This document shows positions 23,359 through 34,757 of a DNA stretch of 64,000 bases, piece after piece. Made by a program: the position numbers and the translations under genes. The notes beneath the pieces are model-generated. The model was not told the origin of the DNA. It saw nothing but the letters and a program-made list of their open reading frames with translations, and searched no databases. Every line of letters begins with the position of its first letter. Position 1 is the first letter of the stretch. This DNA is from Basidiobolus meristosporus CBS 931.73 (taxonomy: Eukaryota > Basidiobolomycota > Basidiobolomycetes > Basidiobolales > Basidiobolaceae): the NCBI GenBank assembly GCA_002104905.1, contig MCFE01000248.1, forward strand, positions 1 through 64,000, in the 5' to 3' direction.

Positions 23359-23727
23359 TGTTATGATCTGCTGCTTGAATGTTTAAGTTAGATCAGCTTT
23401 TGGTGAAATCAATTAGTTATATGTTTAGCTTATCAGTATATCTGTGTTATCTATCAAATCAGTAGCATGAGTCAGCAAATGAATCTGCAGATCCTTATCA
23501 GACAGAAATAGATATACTAGGTAGGATCTTATTTGGCAATGATGATGCAATCAAATGAGTCATCAGCCACAGCCTACATTAGGAAATACAATTATTTAGC
23601 AGTTGAACTGGCAAAATGCTTATAAGGAGCTGCTGGAATCTCAATAAAGATCAGTTCAAGTTTTAGTGAATACAATACTAGCTAAACTCCCTATTCCTCT
23701 ACAATTCTTATACCAAGACTTGTAACA
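23359..23727 (+). repeat. 5' LTR of Gypsy-1
   Basis: 369 bp, TGTTATGATCTGCTGC to ACTTGTAACA. A TATA-like TGCTTATAAGGAGC lies near 23617. The 3' LTR begins with the same sequence at 27883. The bases that follow (TTGGTGGCAACAATAACC, 23728 on) are at the primer-site position but I could not assign a tRNA. Confidence 0.88.
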
Positions 23728-23789
23728 TTGGTGGCAACAATAACCAGAAACATCCATCCTGAAGAAAGAAGAAGCCTCCCTCAAGATGT

Positions 23790-24640
23790 CCAAAAATTAA
23801 GTATGAAAGAATGCTATGCAACAAATCCTGGCGTAGTAGCAACAAGGAATGACTACCATGGCCCAAAGCCAGCAAAACCCTGTCAAGAGCAACTTTAGTG
23901 TGAAGGTCAACTGGAGCCAGGGTAAAGTCAATAAAACCTGGGAACTTGGCTCTTCCAGATTGAAGAAGCTTTCAAGGCTAAAGGAATTGTTCTAGAAAGC
24001 AAGTTACATTATGCAGCCTCTTACCTGGCAGATGCAGCTTTACAGTGGTACCACAACAAGATCAGGTCAGCAACCATGATGGGATGCTTTACAATCTCTA
24101 CCTGGGATGAGTTTGTGTTGCAAATTCAGGATGCCTTGGAGCCCCTACACCAACAGACACTACTAAGAAGAAAGTTGAAGACACTTAGACAGAAATGAAT
24201 GATCCCAGAGTACATCTGTGAATATAGATGTCTACTGGGGCAAATTGAAAGAATGGACCCTCTGGATCCAATTGAATACCTTATTGATGGGTTGAAAGAA
24301 AGAACTTGTAAGGAAGTGAATTATCAAAGACCTCAGACTACTGAAGAAGCCATCAAGATTGCCATTGACTATGACTCAGCTATGTTTGGAGTTGCAAAGC
24401 CCACAATGACTAATCAGAGAGGCTACAATAACTATGAAAGAAGACAATCAGAAGCGGTGCCAATGTGAATAAACACTATTCAGAAGAATCCTACCTCAGA
24501 AGAATATAAGAAGAGAGGACTTTGCTTCAATTGCCACCAGCAGGGACATATTGCAAAGTACTGCCCTCTGAGAGGAAATGGACACCAGCCGTCACAAACC
24601 TTTAGCCATATTGAGGCCATGGAGCATAGTAACATGTAGG
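23790..24640 (+). pseudogene. Gypsy-1 gag
   Basis: The reading gives WLFQIEEAFKAKG, AASYLADAALQWY and WDEFVLQIQDAL (retrotransposon gag domain), then an open piece at 24199-24468 (IPEYICEYRCLLGQIERMD, LIDGLKERTCKEV). The zinc knuckle CFNCHQQGHIAKYC (CX2CX4HX4C) is intact near 24520-24565. The start is damaged and several stops occur, including one before IPEYICEY, so no full gag can be made. Confidence 0.85.
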
Positions 24641-24660
24641 ATTGACTTGAAAAAGACTCA

Positions 24661-25161
24661 GAACTCACCTTCCATATGGCAGAAGAATACCTATCCCTGA
24701 TGACATCAAACTCAGGAAAGCTAATATCCTTGAATGGAGTAATCAATGGAGTACCTGCCAAGATTATGATTGACTCAGGAGCATAGCATGAGTACATGTA
24801 AGAGCAATTTTCTTTGAAAGCTGAAATCAACTTAGAACCCACCAAATCAACTTCAGTCTCAACAGCTGATGGGAACTCTCACATAATCAGCTGTGTTACT
24901 CAGCCAGTAAGGTTGAAGATTAATGACTATGAACAAGATCTACAGGCCTATATATCTGGGAACTGCAAATTTGACCTTGTACTTGGGAAAACCTGGCAAT
25001 TTTGTTGTAATCCATCAATCAACTGGAGAACCCATGCTACCCAGATCCAGAAGGACAACAAGACCTATGAGCTATTACCTGCTAGACTGGATTTTAACTT
25101 AATAAATCCAGTGTGTGTGAAACAAGTGAACTTATCAAGACACAGTTCTGTAGAGCACTAA
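24661..25161 (+). pseudogene. Gypsy-1 retropepsin-like protease
   Basis: NGVINGVPAKIMIDSGA (24733-24783) carries the DSGA catalytic motif, followed at once by TAG. The downstream open part 24814-25161 has the C-terminal protease fold signature DLVLGKTW. It belongs to the same polyprotein as gag and RT. Broken by stops. Confidence 0.8.
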
Positions 25162-26820
25162 GAAAAGGCACCCAGATGTTCCTCATGGCAGTATTACAGG
25201 AGGATTCATGTACTCCAGTACCCTAGAAGGTCCAGACTCTTTTGAAGGAGTATTGAGATGTATTTCCAGAAGAGCTTGTAAGCCTACTACCAGTCAGAGA
25301 TGTGGATCATGCCATCAAAACAGGAGAGTGCCCTCTAGTAAGTAAGACACCCTACAGAATGAGTCCATTGGAGTTGGAGGAGATGAAGAGACAAATAGAT
25401 CAGTTACTGGAGCAAGGATATATCAGACGCAGCAAGTCACCTTGGGGAGCACCAGTTCTTTTTGTGAAGTAGAAGGATGGACCACTTAGGATGTGTATTG
25501 ACTGCAGAGCCCTCAACTCAGTAACTGTAAAGAATAAGTAACCCCATACCTTGGATTGATGAGCTCTTGGACCAACTCAATGGAGCCACAATTTTTAGCA
25601 AGATTGACCTCATGTCAGCATACAACCAAATTAGGTTGAAGCCAGAAGACATCCATAGGACAGCATTCAGAACCAGATATGAACATTACAAGTACTTAGT
25701 CATGAGTTTTGGCCTCACCAATGCCCCTGCAACATTCATGACCCTGATGCTGACTGTCTTCCAGGAGTACTTAGACAAGTTTGTAATAATCTACCTAGAT
25801 GATATATTGATATACAGCAAGACAGAAGAGGATCACTTGGTGCACATTGATAAGGTCTTGAAGAAGCTAAGAGAGAACAAGCTTTATGGCAAGCTACCCA
25901 AGTGTGAATTCTTCAAGGAACACATTGAATATCTGGGACACATAGTGACTAGCACAGGAGTAAACTTAGACCCTAAGAAGGTTAAAGTTATCAAAAATCT
26001 GAAGCAGCCCCATAGTATATCAGAGCTCAGATCATTCCTTGAAATGGTTTCCTATTGTTGGAGATTTGTCAAGTTCTTTGCAAGTATTGCAGCCCCTTTA
26101 ACTGATATCCTCAAGAAAGACAATACCTACAAGTGGGACATATCTTGTGAAACTGCCTTCCAGATGCTCAAGAATGAACTTGCTAAGCTGCCAAGCTTAA
26201 GAGTACCTGACTTCAGAAAAGAGTTTACTCTGTGCACAGATGCTTCAGACTATGCAATTGGTAGAGTGTTGAGTCAAGAACACAACGGAAAGGACTACAC
26301 CATTGCCTTTGAATCCAAGAAACTGAACTCAGCAGAACAAAACTATCCAGTGCATGAGAAGGAAATGCTTGCTATAATACACTGTTTGAAGACATGGAGA
26401 TGCTATATTGAAGGAGTCAAACGCACTGTAAAGACTGATCATGCCTCCCTCAAGTATGTATTTACTCAGAAGGTACTCTCTAGAAGAATGCCAAGATGGA
26501 GTGAATACATTCAGCAATTTGACTTAGATATTATCTACTGCCCTGGAAAAAACAACACAGTTGCTGACACCTTATCAAGATTAGATCAAGTTGCACTACT
26601 CACCTTGGTGCATGAATCAGATTGGCCTAGCCTATTACCAAAGTACTTGGAGGACCAAGCCATTCATAATGAGGTGGATGAAGATATGAAGAAGATAATC
26701 TGGGATGAAGCCAGCAAATTTGTAGTACAGGATGAAACACTCTACCAAATTGTTGATGGAAGCCCTATTGCCTATTGCCTATATCCCTTATGTTTCTTGC
26801 CTGGATTTAATACATAAGCT
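25162..26820 (+). pseudogene. Gypsy-1 reverse transcriptase and RNase H
   Basis: RT begins in a stop-bearing stretch (PYRMSPLELEEMK, YIRRSKSPWGAPVLFVK) and is open from 25567 to 26817 (416 codons). It shows FSKIDLMSAYNQIR, SFGLTNAPATFM and the catalytic IIYLDDILIYS with YLDD at 25792-25803. RNase H follows with LCTDASDYAIG, HEKEMLAII and TDHASLKY, then the linker KNNTVADTLSR. The catalytic residues look intact, so this is one of the better preserved domains, but in-frame stops upstream (near 25470 and 25540) break the polyprotein. Confidence 0.9.
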
Positions 26821-27829
26821 ACACAATGAACATAGATATCTTGGAATTGAAGGAACCTATAGCCTTGTGAAAGCCTCAGCATGGTGGCCCAGAATGAAAC
26901 ATGACATTGAGAAGCTAGTGAAAGCATGCCCAAAATGCCAAATCAACAAAGGCCAACCACAGAGAATTGCTGAACTCCTTCCCTTGGAGCCTGTAAGACC
27001 ATTTGAAAGATGGGGAATTGACTTTATTGGAAGACTGCCAACTACCAGGAAATGTAACTGTTGGATCTTAGTAGCAATTGACCATGTCACTAAATGGCCA
27101 GTGGCTAAAGCTGTACCTATAGCCAGTGAACAAGAAGTTGCAAGTTTCATATACAATGAGATTCTTATGAAGTTTGGATGCCCTGTAGAGATTCTATCTG
27201 ATAGAGGTGCAAACTGTATGGCAAAGACATTGGAAGCTTACCTGGAAATGCAGCAGATCAAGCACTTGAAAACCTCAGCATATCACTGAACAGTTTAATG
27301 GATTATTTTGAAAATGCTGACCAAGTTTGCAGATGGAATTGTCAGTAGGTGGGATGAGTATATAGACCAAGCACTCTTTGCATGCTGAGTCAGAGTACAC
27401 AACACCACCCAGCATTTGCCATTTTACTTAGTGTATGGATGGGTACCAAGGATTCCAGGAAATCTCACACAACCAAGCTTACAGACACCTTAGAAGGTGA
27501 ACTCAGTCTGCCCAGTAGACACCAGCAACTGGAACAAAGATGTCAAGAGGCACAGACCAAAGTATCTCAAAGTGCAGAGATGATGAAGCAGAGATTTGAT
27601 AAGCCTATAGCACCAGAAGCATTGACAGTTGGGAACTTGGTATTGCTAAGAAACAACACTCAGAAGAAGTTTGAGCCACAATGAACAGGACCATACCAGA
27701 TCATCAGAGAATGTACATTTGCAACTTACCAATTAGTGGACAAGCAAGGCAATATCCTGGAAGACTTAGTGCACAGGGACAGACTGAAGCTTGCAAGAGT
27801 TGCGGATAGTACTGAACCATCAAGATATT
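26732..27829 (+). pseudogene. Gypsy-1 integrase
   Basis: The zinc-binding part has HNEHRYLGIEG and CPKCQINKGQ (HHCC pattern). The catalytic part has WGIDFIGRLP (first Asp) and EILSDRGANCMA (second Asp). The expected Glu region follows a stop at 27287 and is damaged. The open piece 27382-27684 contains LTVGNLVLLRNN, and VDKQGNILEDLVHRDRL-like residues mark the C-terminal end. Stops at 27287 and 27682 inactivate it. Confidence 0.85.
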
Positions 27830-27870
27830 AGTATCACAAGAAAAGAGATTCAGGAGAACCCTCTCACTTT

Positions 27871-28059
27871 AGCAGGTGAGAATGTTATGATCTGCTGCTT
27901 GAATGTTTAAGTTAGATAAGCTTTTATTCAAATCAATCAGTTATATGTTTAGGCTATCAGTATATTAGTATTATCTATCAAATCAGTGGCATTAGTCAGC
28001 AAATGAATCAGCAGATCCTTATCTGACAGAAATAGATATATTAGGTAGGATCTTATTGG
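27871..28059 (+). repeat. Polypurine tract and truncated 3' LTR of Gypsy-1
   Basis: AGCAGGTGAGAA (27871-27882) precedes the LTR start TGTTATGATCTGC at 27883. The LTR runs in register with the 5' LTR until GGTAGGATCTTATT and then ends near 28059, where Gypsy-2 integrase-side sequence begins. About 190 bp of the LTR is missing. Confidence 0.85.
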
Positions 28060-28714
28060 AGCAGGGAATGAAGTGAGTCTTTATTGTGAGTCTATCTGCC
28101 ACTACTAACACTGGAATGAATTGGTTGGATTCTGTAAGGCTGGCTATGAAGCCCATTGAAATTAACTTCCAATACTGGTCAGGAATTGGTCAGGGTTGAA
28201 GAAGCCCATATGGCTGGTGATTGGCAGATTTAACATGATTACATGAATCACAGCATTGGAGGTATTCCTTGACAAGGGATATTGTCTTGGGCCACCAGAA
28301 GTCTCTCTTGATTGCATTCATGGTTCTGGCAGTACCAAAATGTCCTGCAGCCATTGAATCATGGCAAGAATTGATGATATCTAACTGGGAATCAAGGTCT
28401 GGGACAAACAGCTGGTGCTGGTAATGGATGATGTCATAGGATAGATGTATGTGCTGGAGGTTTGGAAACTTGGTTGGTGGGTCAGTGGGAGACTTGAGGT
28501 TTTTCTTGATTGTTGCTGCAGTGGAGTTGGTGGCTTGGCTGGTCTTGACTTCCTCTAGGAGTAAATGAGCTATAGTACTGGAGGACATGGCTGCAAGGAG
28601 CTCAAGATGTCTTTTGTTGAGTACAGGGTTTGTCATTTGCCAACAGGCATCATCCCATTCTTCAAGGGAATACTCCACCATTCTGGACAGGGCATCAAGT
28701 TTTCCTTGTTTCAC
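28060..28714 (-). pseudogene. Gypsy-2 integrase, N-terminal half
   Basis: The zinc-binding part shows SCHDSMAAGHFGTART and CDSCNHVKSANH, followed by FWWPK-type residues typical of gypsy integrases. After a stop at about 28190 the frame goes on with ISMGFIASL and LVVADRLT. The first catalytic Asp position (usually SMDFI) reads Gly. The sequence is lost at 28060. Confidence 0.8.
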
Positions 28715-28789
28715 ACCTGGTCAATAGGTGATGACAAAGTCAAAGCTAGACAGGAAGAGGGACTATCTGGCTTGTCTCCTGTTTAGTAC

Positions 28790-30516
28790 TCATCAGATGG
28801 TAAAGTACTTAAGGTTCTTGTGGTCACAGAAGATCTTTATTGCTTGGGCTGCACCATCAAGGTAGTGTCTCCAATGTTCAAAGGCAACTGTGATTGCAAG
28901 TAATTCCTTGTCATGAATATCATAGTTTACTTCAGCTGGAGTAAACTTTGGAGAGTAGAATGCAATAGGGTGTAGCTCATTCATGTCATCATACTGCAAA
29001 AGGATTCCACCAAGGGCAAATTCAGAGGCATTTGTTTCTATGATGCAAGGTCTCTCAAGGTCAGGGTGGGCAAGCAGTGAGGCATTCAAGAAGGATTTCA
29101 TGATATACTCAAAGGACTCAGACTGTTCCTTATTCCAGGCAAAGGGCAGATTTTTCTGGGTGAGCTTTGTCAAGGGAGTGACTCTCTTAGAGTAGTTGGC
29201 AATGAAGCTACAATAGAAACTGGCCAGTTCAAGGAAAGATTGCACTTCTCTTACAGAACAGGGAGCTTTCCAGGATTGGATTGCTTCTACTTTCATGATG
29301 TCCATTTTTGTTCCATTTGAGCTTAAAAGATAACCTAGGAACTCAACTTCTTTCTGGTCAAACTCACATCTTTCCAGTTTGGCATAGAGGTCAGCAGTGT
29401 CAAGCTTGATCATGACTTTCTTCACATGGGAATTATGCTCTTCTTGAGTCTTGGAGTAGATCAGGATATCATCAAGGTAGATAACCACAAATTGGTCAAA
29501 GTACTCACAGAATATGTTATTCATCAGGTGTTGAAAGACAGCTGGGGCATTGTTGAGGCCAAATGGCATAAACTTATACTCAGAGTGACCATATCTTGTT
29601 CTGAAGGCAGCTTTCCATTCATTGCAAACTTAATCCTGACAAGGTTATAAGTTCCTCTGAGGTCAGTTTTAGTATATACTTTGACAGCAGAGAGTTGATC
29701 CAACAGGGTGCTTATCAGGGGCCAAGGGTCCCAGTTCTTGATTGTGATCTTATTCAGTACACTATAGTCTACACACATTCTTAGCGTACCATCCTTTTTT
29801 TTGACAAAGTGAATTGGGGCACCAGCTGAGGACTTGGAGTGCTGTATAAGTCCTTTCTGGATGTTTTCTTTTATATAACAATGGAGTTCTCTCAGCTTAG
29901 CCTGCAGAAGGTTGTAGATAGGACCAAAAGGTGGGGTTTTTCCATCTTCAAGGTCAATGGGACAATCATAGGGTCTATGTGCTGGGAGTAGTTCTGCTTT
30001 CTTCTTATCAAAGACATGGGCAAACTCTTGGTACTTAGCATGTACTCCATTGGTGGGGGTACCGGTAGTGATGATGGGCTCCTGGGTCTGGGGTAGCTTT
30101 GGAAGAGCTATTTCTTCACCTGAGAAATCTGGTGCTTTCATGGAGCTGACCTGATGGACTCTGGGAAATGTCAGAATTTTGGTCTTCCAGTTGATAGCTG
30201 GGTTATGTTGATTAAGCCATGAGCTTCCATGGACTATGGGGTAGTGGGTAGAGTTGATGATGTTGAAGGCTATTGTCTTGTGGTGACCAATACTGGACAG
30301 CTGGAGTAGACATGTCTTATAGGTAATTGCACAAAAGGAGAGGGATCTTCCATCAATAACTTCTACTTGGACAGGATAGGATTTTAGGATAGTGGGGATT
30401 TTGTGCTTCTGGACAAAGGACTGGTCAATGAAACCAGAGGAAGCACTGGAATCTATGAGGGCAAGGCTGATAAGTATGTTGGAGCTTCTGTTTCTTCTGA
30501 AAAAGGCAATTATCAC
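28790..30516 (-). pseudogene. Gypsy-2 protease, RT and RNase H
   Basis: The open part 29524-30516 covers a retropepsin-like region (LIDSSASSGFID, where DSGA is usual, and HGSSWL) and RT start (GAPIHFVKKKDGTLRMCVDY). The frame shifts near 29560 into 28793-29569 with MPFGLNNAPAVFQHLMN, VIYLDDILIYSKT (YLDD intact), then RNase H (IETNASEFALGGIL, HDKELLAI, CDHKNLKY). The RNase H TDAS motif reads TNAS. Inactive because of the frameshift and changed catalytic residues. Confidence 0.88.
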
Positions 30517-31140
30517 ATTGGATTACTTGATGTATAGCTTCACCCAAAGTATTTCAGTCAGGGAGTGTGAGAAGTAGGTCACTGACTTCATCATTGAGTC
30601 CATCTTGAAACTGCCAAATTAGGGCAGCATCACCCCATAGGATCAAGTTACTGGCTAGTAGATGGAATTCAGAAGCTTACACAGATGCAGGTCTGCTTCC
30701 TTGCTTCAAGCTCTTAATCTTGTTGGCAGCAGTTTTAGCTTGGTCAATATTGCCAAATGTAAGCTCCATTTCTGTGGGGAAGGCGTGGTAGTCACTGAGT
30801 AGTGGGGAGTTGGCTTCTACCAAAGGGGAGAACCATTCTGGGCAGTTCCAATAAACAGGTTTGAGATATATCCAACTTTTGCCTTATCAGTTGGGAACTG
30901 ATTGGATTGTAGCAACAAGTGGTGCTTGACTATGTTGATGAAACCTCAGAACTCATTATGGGAGCCACTGAACTTGGTAGTGGATGTGATCTTGGGATCA
31001 TGGTAGGAGGGGTTATGAATAAGCTGTTGAGTATTTAGGCTCTGAAGCTGAGCAACTGTGTTTCTGAGATCTGCATTGTCTTGTTGCAGCTGGGCAAAGG
31101 CAGCCATGACACTAGGAAAGTTGTACTCTGGACTGGACAT
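30517..31140 (-). pseudogene. Gypsy-2 gag
   Basis: The ATG at 31140 starts MSSPEYNFPSVMAAFAQLQQ, followed by a coiled-coil-like DNADLRNTVAQLQ. Such an N-terminus is usual in fungal chromovirus-type gag proteins. After 64 codons a stop occurs, and the rest is readable only with stops and frame changes down to the protease. No zinc knuckle was found. Confidence 0.75.
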
Positions 31141-31345
31141 GTTGGGGTAGCAGGAGGTGAGAGGTTTGTGGATCTTGTTCAGGAATACAGGATACTACTA
31201 GCTAATATGTGGGTTATAAAGCAACTAGTTTGTCAAGAATACAATTGTTGAGCCACAATCCCAAACTTTGAATAGGTTAGCATCACTTCTGAGGGTCCTG
31301 GCCTTAACATCCTTTGATAGAGTATTGTACTAATGCTTCCAATAC

Positions 31346-32069
31346 TGTAACAACTGTAAGCCACACCAACATTGTAATAAAGTGAATGCATCTTTGTCCA
31401 ATAATTTTACAAAGATAAAGTAACTTTGCCTTTAGAGGACAAGACTAGGGAAAGATTCAGGGTGATACTTATGGTAGGTATTCCTTTAAAGTTCTTCTCA
31501 AGTGCTTTGGGTAGAAGACAGAGATCCACAGATAAGTCAAGAGCAGTCTGATGCAACTGTAATGAATAGACACAAGGCAGGAGAGTAGAGCTAGGCAAGG
31601 CAGGACCAGGAAAGGACTTGGGTGTGTATCAACTAGGTAAGGCTGTTTATTCAAGACCTGTGTTTATCAGACCAAAGAATACACAGGTGGGATAGGACTC
31701 TATGTATCTTTTGGCAATATGGATGCCAAGAGATATTGGCTAATACTGATGGGGCTCTTGGGTAAGGCTCAGTAAGTGTGCCAAGATGGAAATATACCAA
31801 AGAACAGACTAGAATATCATATGAGGATATGCCAGGTATCAGCTGATCAGGTGCCTAGGTCATGTGGCATGTAGTTACCATAAGTGGGATTCAGCTACAT
31901 CAATTCCAAAATAGAGCTTCCATAGAATGTTCCACTGTGTGATGCTGACTGGGAGCCTTCCAGAAGCTGCTAGAATATGGTAGAACTCTCTAGAAGGAAC
32001 TGTGCATTTCTTGACCTACTTGATTTGGCTTCAACACTGGTTTACCAGGGATGTCTTGTGATTATGACA
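31346..32069 (-). repeat. Probable 5' LTR of Gypsy-2
   Basis: On the minus strand it would run from TGTCATAATCACAAG (32069) to CAGTTGTTACA (31346). Evidence is positional: it lies between a sharp Copia-2 breakpoint and gag, starts TG and ends CA. No second copy is in the window to confirm the ends. An AATAAACAGCC signal lies near 31645. Confidence 0.55.
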
Positions 32070-32610
32070 CTCTAAGGCTTCCTCTCCTACACCTTAAGGA
32101 GGGCATTCTTCCCCTATAGCAATATTAAATGTCTTCCTTCTTGTTGCTAGATCTTGATCCTGCCATTCCTGACTTATTAATTAGATCCATCCAACTTCCC
32201 AGCAGATGAAGAAGCTCCAGTAATAGTAGTACTATACATTCTACAGAGTAGCAGCCTGAGGCTCATAACCTGTGGTGAAAGCTTTAGAAATATCAATACT
32301 AATTGGGAGAAGAAGTACATTATGTGGTTCCCACTTGATGATTTATTGAATGTGAAAGTGGTACTTATTTTTTTACAAGGTCTTAGAAATTCAAGCATAT
32401 ATGTTATGCTAAGGGATGGCTCAAGAGCACATGTGCAAAGCTTGGGGCTATTAGGACAACATATTAAAATCTCATGTTCTTGGCACCTGATACGTTGTTA
32501 AATTACTCCAAGTAAGTCCTGACACAGAATTTGGTTGGAATTCTCTGACACTTATAGTTACTGACCTAAGTGACTATGCTGTGTGAGCATTTAGGTGTAA
32601 CTACATATTT
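32070..32610 (-). mobile_element. Copia-2 5' end: LTR, primer site and gag start
   Basis: From right to left: a Copia-2 LTR (about 32271-32610), primer site with GGTTATGAGCC (complement near 32260-32270), then the gag start with decayed sequence matching 55920-56100. Gag is cut at 32069 by Gypsy-2. At 32611 the LTR is joined to the end of a Harbinger-like derivative. CpGs are absent. Confidence 0.75.
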
Positions 32611-34757
32611 GACTTGTTCCATTGTACCGTGCCAGGGCATGCAGCACAATCTGCAGTTGTAAAGAACAATTGGCTGCAATATTCAAGCTACCAGAAGGCA
32701 GGATAGTTCTTGGACAATTTTGCACTAGGTGGGACAATCTTGCACACTATGGCACAATCTGACACAATGAGGTTGCCACGGATGTTTGCGCCAACTTGTA
32801 ATGTTTGCATCATGTGCACAATTGGATACCACTATTATGGCAGGTAAAATCCGGTATTTGGATATGTTTCTTTAATGTGAATGGAAATAAATGTGTATCA
32901 CACTATAAACTACACTGATACTTACCATGTTGGTTACCATCATTCCAATTGGATGGTATCTCAATGGTTAATTGGTCCAAAAGTATCCTGAAGCTGGCAG
33001 CCCCCAATTGGCATATTGACTACTAAAAAAGCTACCTGATTTGCCATCAAATATCCCATTTTGCCCATTGAGCAAGTAAATTCCTGATTGTAGTGATTGG
33101 ACAAGGTGTCATAGCTAGCACGCAAGCAATTGGGTAGGTGCAAAACAGATTTAATAGCTGCACTGGTATTATAGATGATGTATATATATGCAGGGTTTTT
33201 ATTTATAGGGGTTCTGTCTCAAATATGAGACAACCTTGATATTACTTATATCAAAAATTTGATGATCACTGATTTGTGATGGCTTGATTCAGATTGCAAA
33301 AAAAAAGGGTTGTTGGGATCATTACAAATAATAGCAATCCAAAGCAATCGCATCATCTTCTCCTGGGTTTTTTTCTCACAGGGATTACTACTGAAGCATT
33401 TGGTAGTGACTCACTTTGCACACCTATACTACTTCCTGGCTGACTATAATCTTGGCTACTTGTGTATTTGTAGTCAGTATTTTGCCTCCTAGTTGATGAG
33501 TGCAATGCTGCAGCTTGGCCATGCTGAATTGCTCCGACTGAACAGACTGAACCGGCCTGGAGTGCCATGCGCTGACGCGTTCTTTTATTGGCAAGGGCTC
33601 TGGTGGTTAAGGCACTTCATGTTTGTCATCATCAGTCAGTTCACCAGAAGTAACTTGCTGATGGTCAGGCAAAATGGCACACACAGGCGCGCCTTGACAT
33701 GTTGAGATGGCCCTTGGCTGAGTTTGATGTGATGCTGCATGTTGATGCAACTTGGTCCGCTCCAATGGACTTGTGTCTAAATGGGCAGTTTGGCGAGTTC
33801 TGGTAGTTTTGCTCTGAAGCGCGCGCATTGACCCAACATGCGTTGACTTGACGTGGGGTGCTCTGGTAAAGGGTGTTGGCATAGTCTGGACTGACAAGTG
33901 CCGGCGTGCTGTGGTTGCAAGAGATGGTAAGGAATCTAGCAAGGCGTGCTGGCGCAATCTGGACAATGTTGCTTGCGGTCTGTATTCTTCCTCCTGAAGC
34001 TCACCATCTAATTCTTCAAGGTATTCACTTACCCTCTGTCTGATACTTTGAAGCTGTTGCCTGGATGAGTCCTGTGTATATTGCTCTGGGAAGCCACTTA
34101 GCTCTACTGATATATCACGTAGTAAATTAGTCATTTGAGGCAAAAACTCATTCAAAATCTCTTTGGTTCCCAAAGTTGAGGCACAAACAGACATGTCCGG
34201 CCTGTACTGTGCAAATTGCACACCAAATTGTTCCTGCGTGGCTTCTTCATCAAATTCCCTCACTCTCAGCTCATTCTTGATTTCAATACTTGTCTTGTTA
34301 TATATCTTCTTACATACATTGGCTGGCATCTTGATGTAGAACTCATGCCACAGCTTTCTACTCAAATTCTTCCATCTTTGTCAACTCTCTAAGGTATCTT
34401 GTTCTGCTAGATTAATCAGTAATGCCCAAATATCTGCATGAAGGCTCATCATAGACACTTGGGCCATACTAAAGTCATTTGGCAAGAACTCAAATGGATC
34501 CAACATTGACTTTTCCGGTCCTGACCGCGCTTGTGAGCTGGGGGATGGGTTTTGTCTGGGTTGTATTAAAGATGAGTAGAGGCTTGGTATGGGGACCATA
34601 GCAACAGATTTGGATACTTATACAGCAGTATATTGGCATCAACCTGGTCTTATATGAAATATATATGGAAACTAATGTGATTGTTGAATTCTCCATATTT
34701 TATGCTTGATGCATCTTGGATTGCATTGACACAGATCAGATCATATCAATCAAAGAT
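32611..34757 (-). mobile_element. Harbinger-like derivative carrying only the second ORF
   Basis: The left end GACTTGTTCCATTGTACCGTGCC is the same as the right end of the 39041-46813 element, inverted. The whole stretch is the reverse complement of about 44660-46813. It has no transposase. The other end is missing: near 34757 it meets a second partial copy in the opposite direction. It keeps more CpG than most of the window, so it is relatively young. Confidence 0.85.
33353..34599 (-). pseudogene. Second ORF of Harbinger-like transposon, minus copy
   Basis: Starts MVPIPSLYSS, with DPFEFLPNDFSM and WALLIN, then a TGA at 34383-34381, then LSRKLWHEFYIKMPANV, IYNKTSIEIKNELR, and a Gln/Ser/Thr-rich tail ending in the basic VRKKPRRR (near 33353). 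The Trp-Trp spacing followed by an IKNEL helix resembles Myb/SANT-like domains, which the second protein of PIF/Harbinger elements usually has; this is inference. Open except for the TGA and a stop near 33605. The C-terminal basic run would suit a nuclear-localisation signal. Confidence 0.7.

Larger units (their letters stand above)
23359..28059 (+). mobile_element. Gypsy-1 element, 3' LTR truncated
   Basis: This is a Ty3/gypsy retrotransposon: 5' LTR 23359-23727, gag, protease, RT, RNase H, integrase in gypsy order, a purine tract, then the first 177 bp of the 3' LTR. It is about 4.7 kb of an expected 4.9 kb. The break at 28059 joins Gypsy-2. Two solo LTRs (6922, 10938) and one fragment (22797) of the family are also in the window. 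Confidence 0.92.
28060..32069 (-). mobile_element. Gypsy-2 element, 3' end truncated
   Basis: This is a second Ty3/gypsy family on the minus strand: a probable 5' LTR (31346-32069), gag start at 31140, protease-RT-RNase H (30516-28790), and the integrase N-terminal half (28714-28060). The 3' part of integrase and the 3' LTR are missing. The left end abuts the truncated LTR of Gypsy-1. The right end sits inside a Copia-2 gag. Confidence 0.85.

Noticed and set aside
23728-23746. A specific tRNA for the Gypsy-1 primer site TTGGTGGCAACAATAACC
   Set aside because: I could not match it to a tRNA end with confidence.
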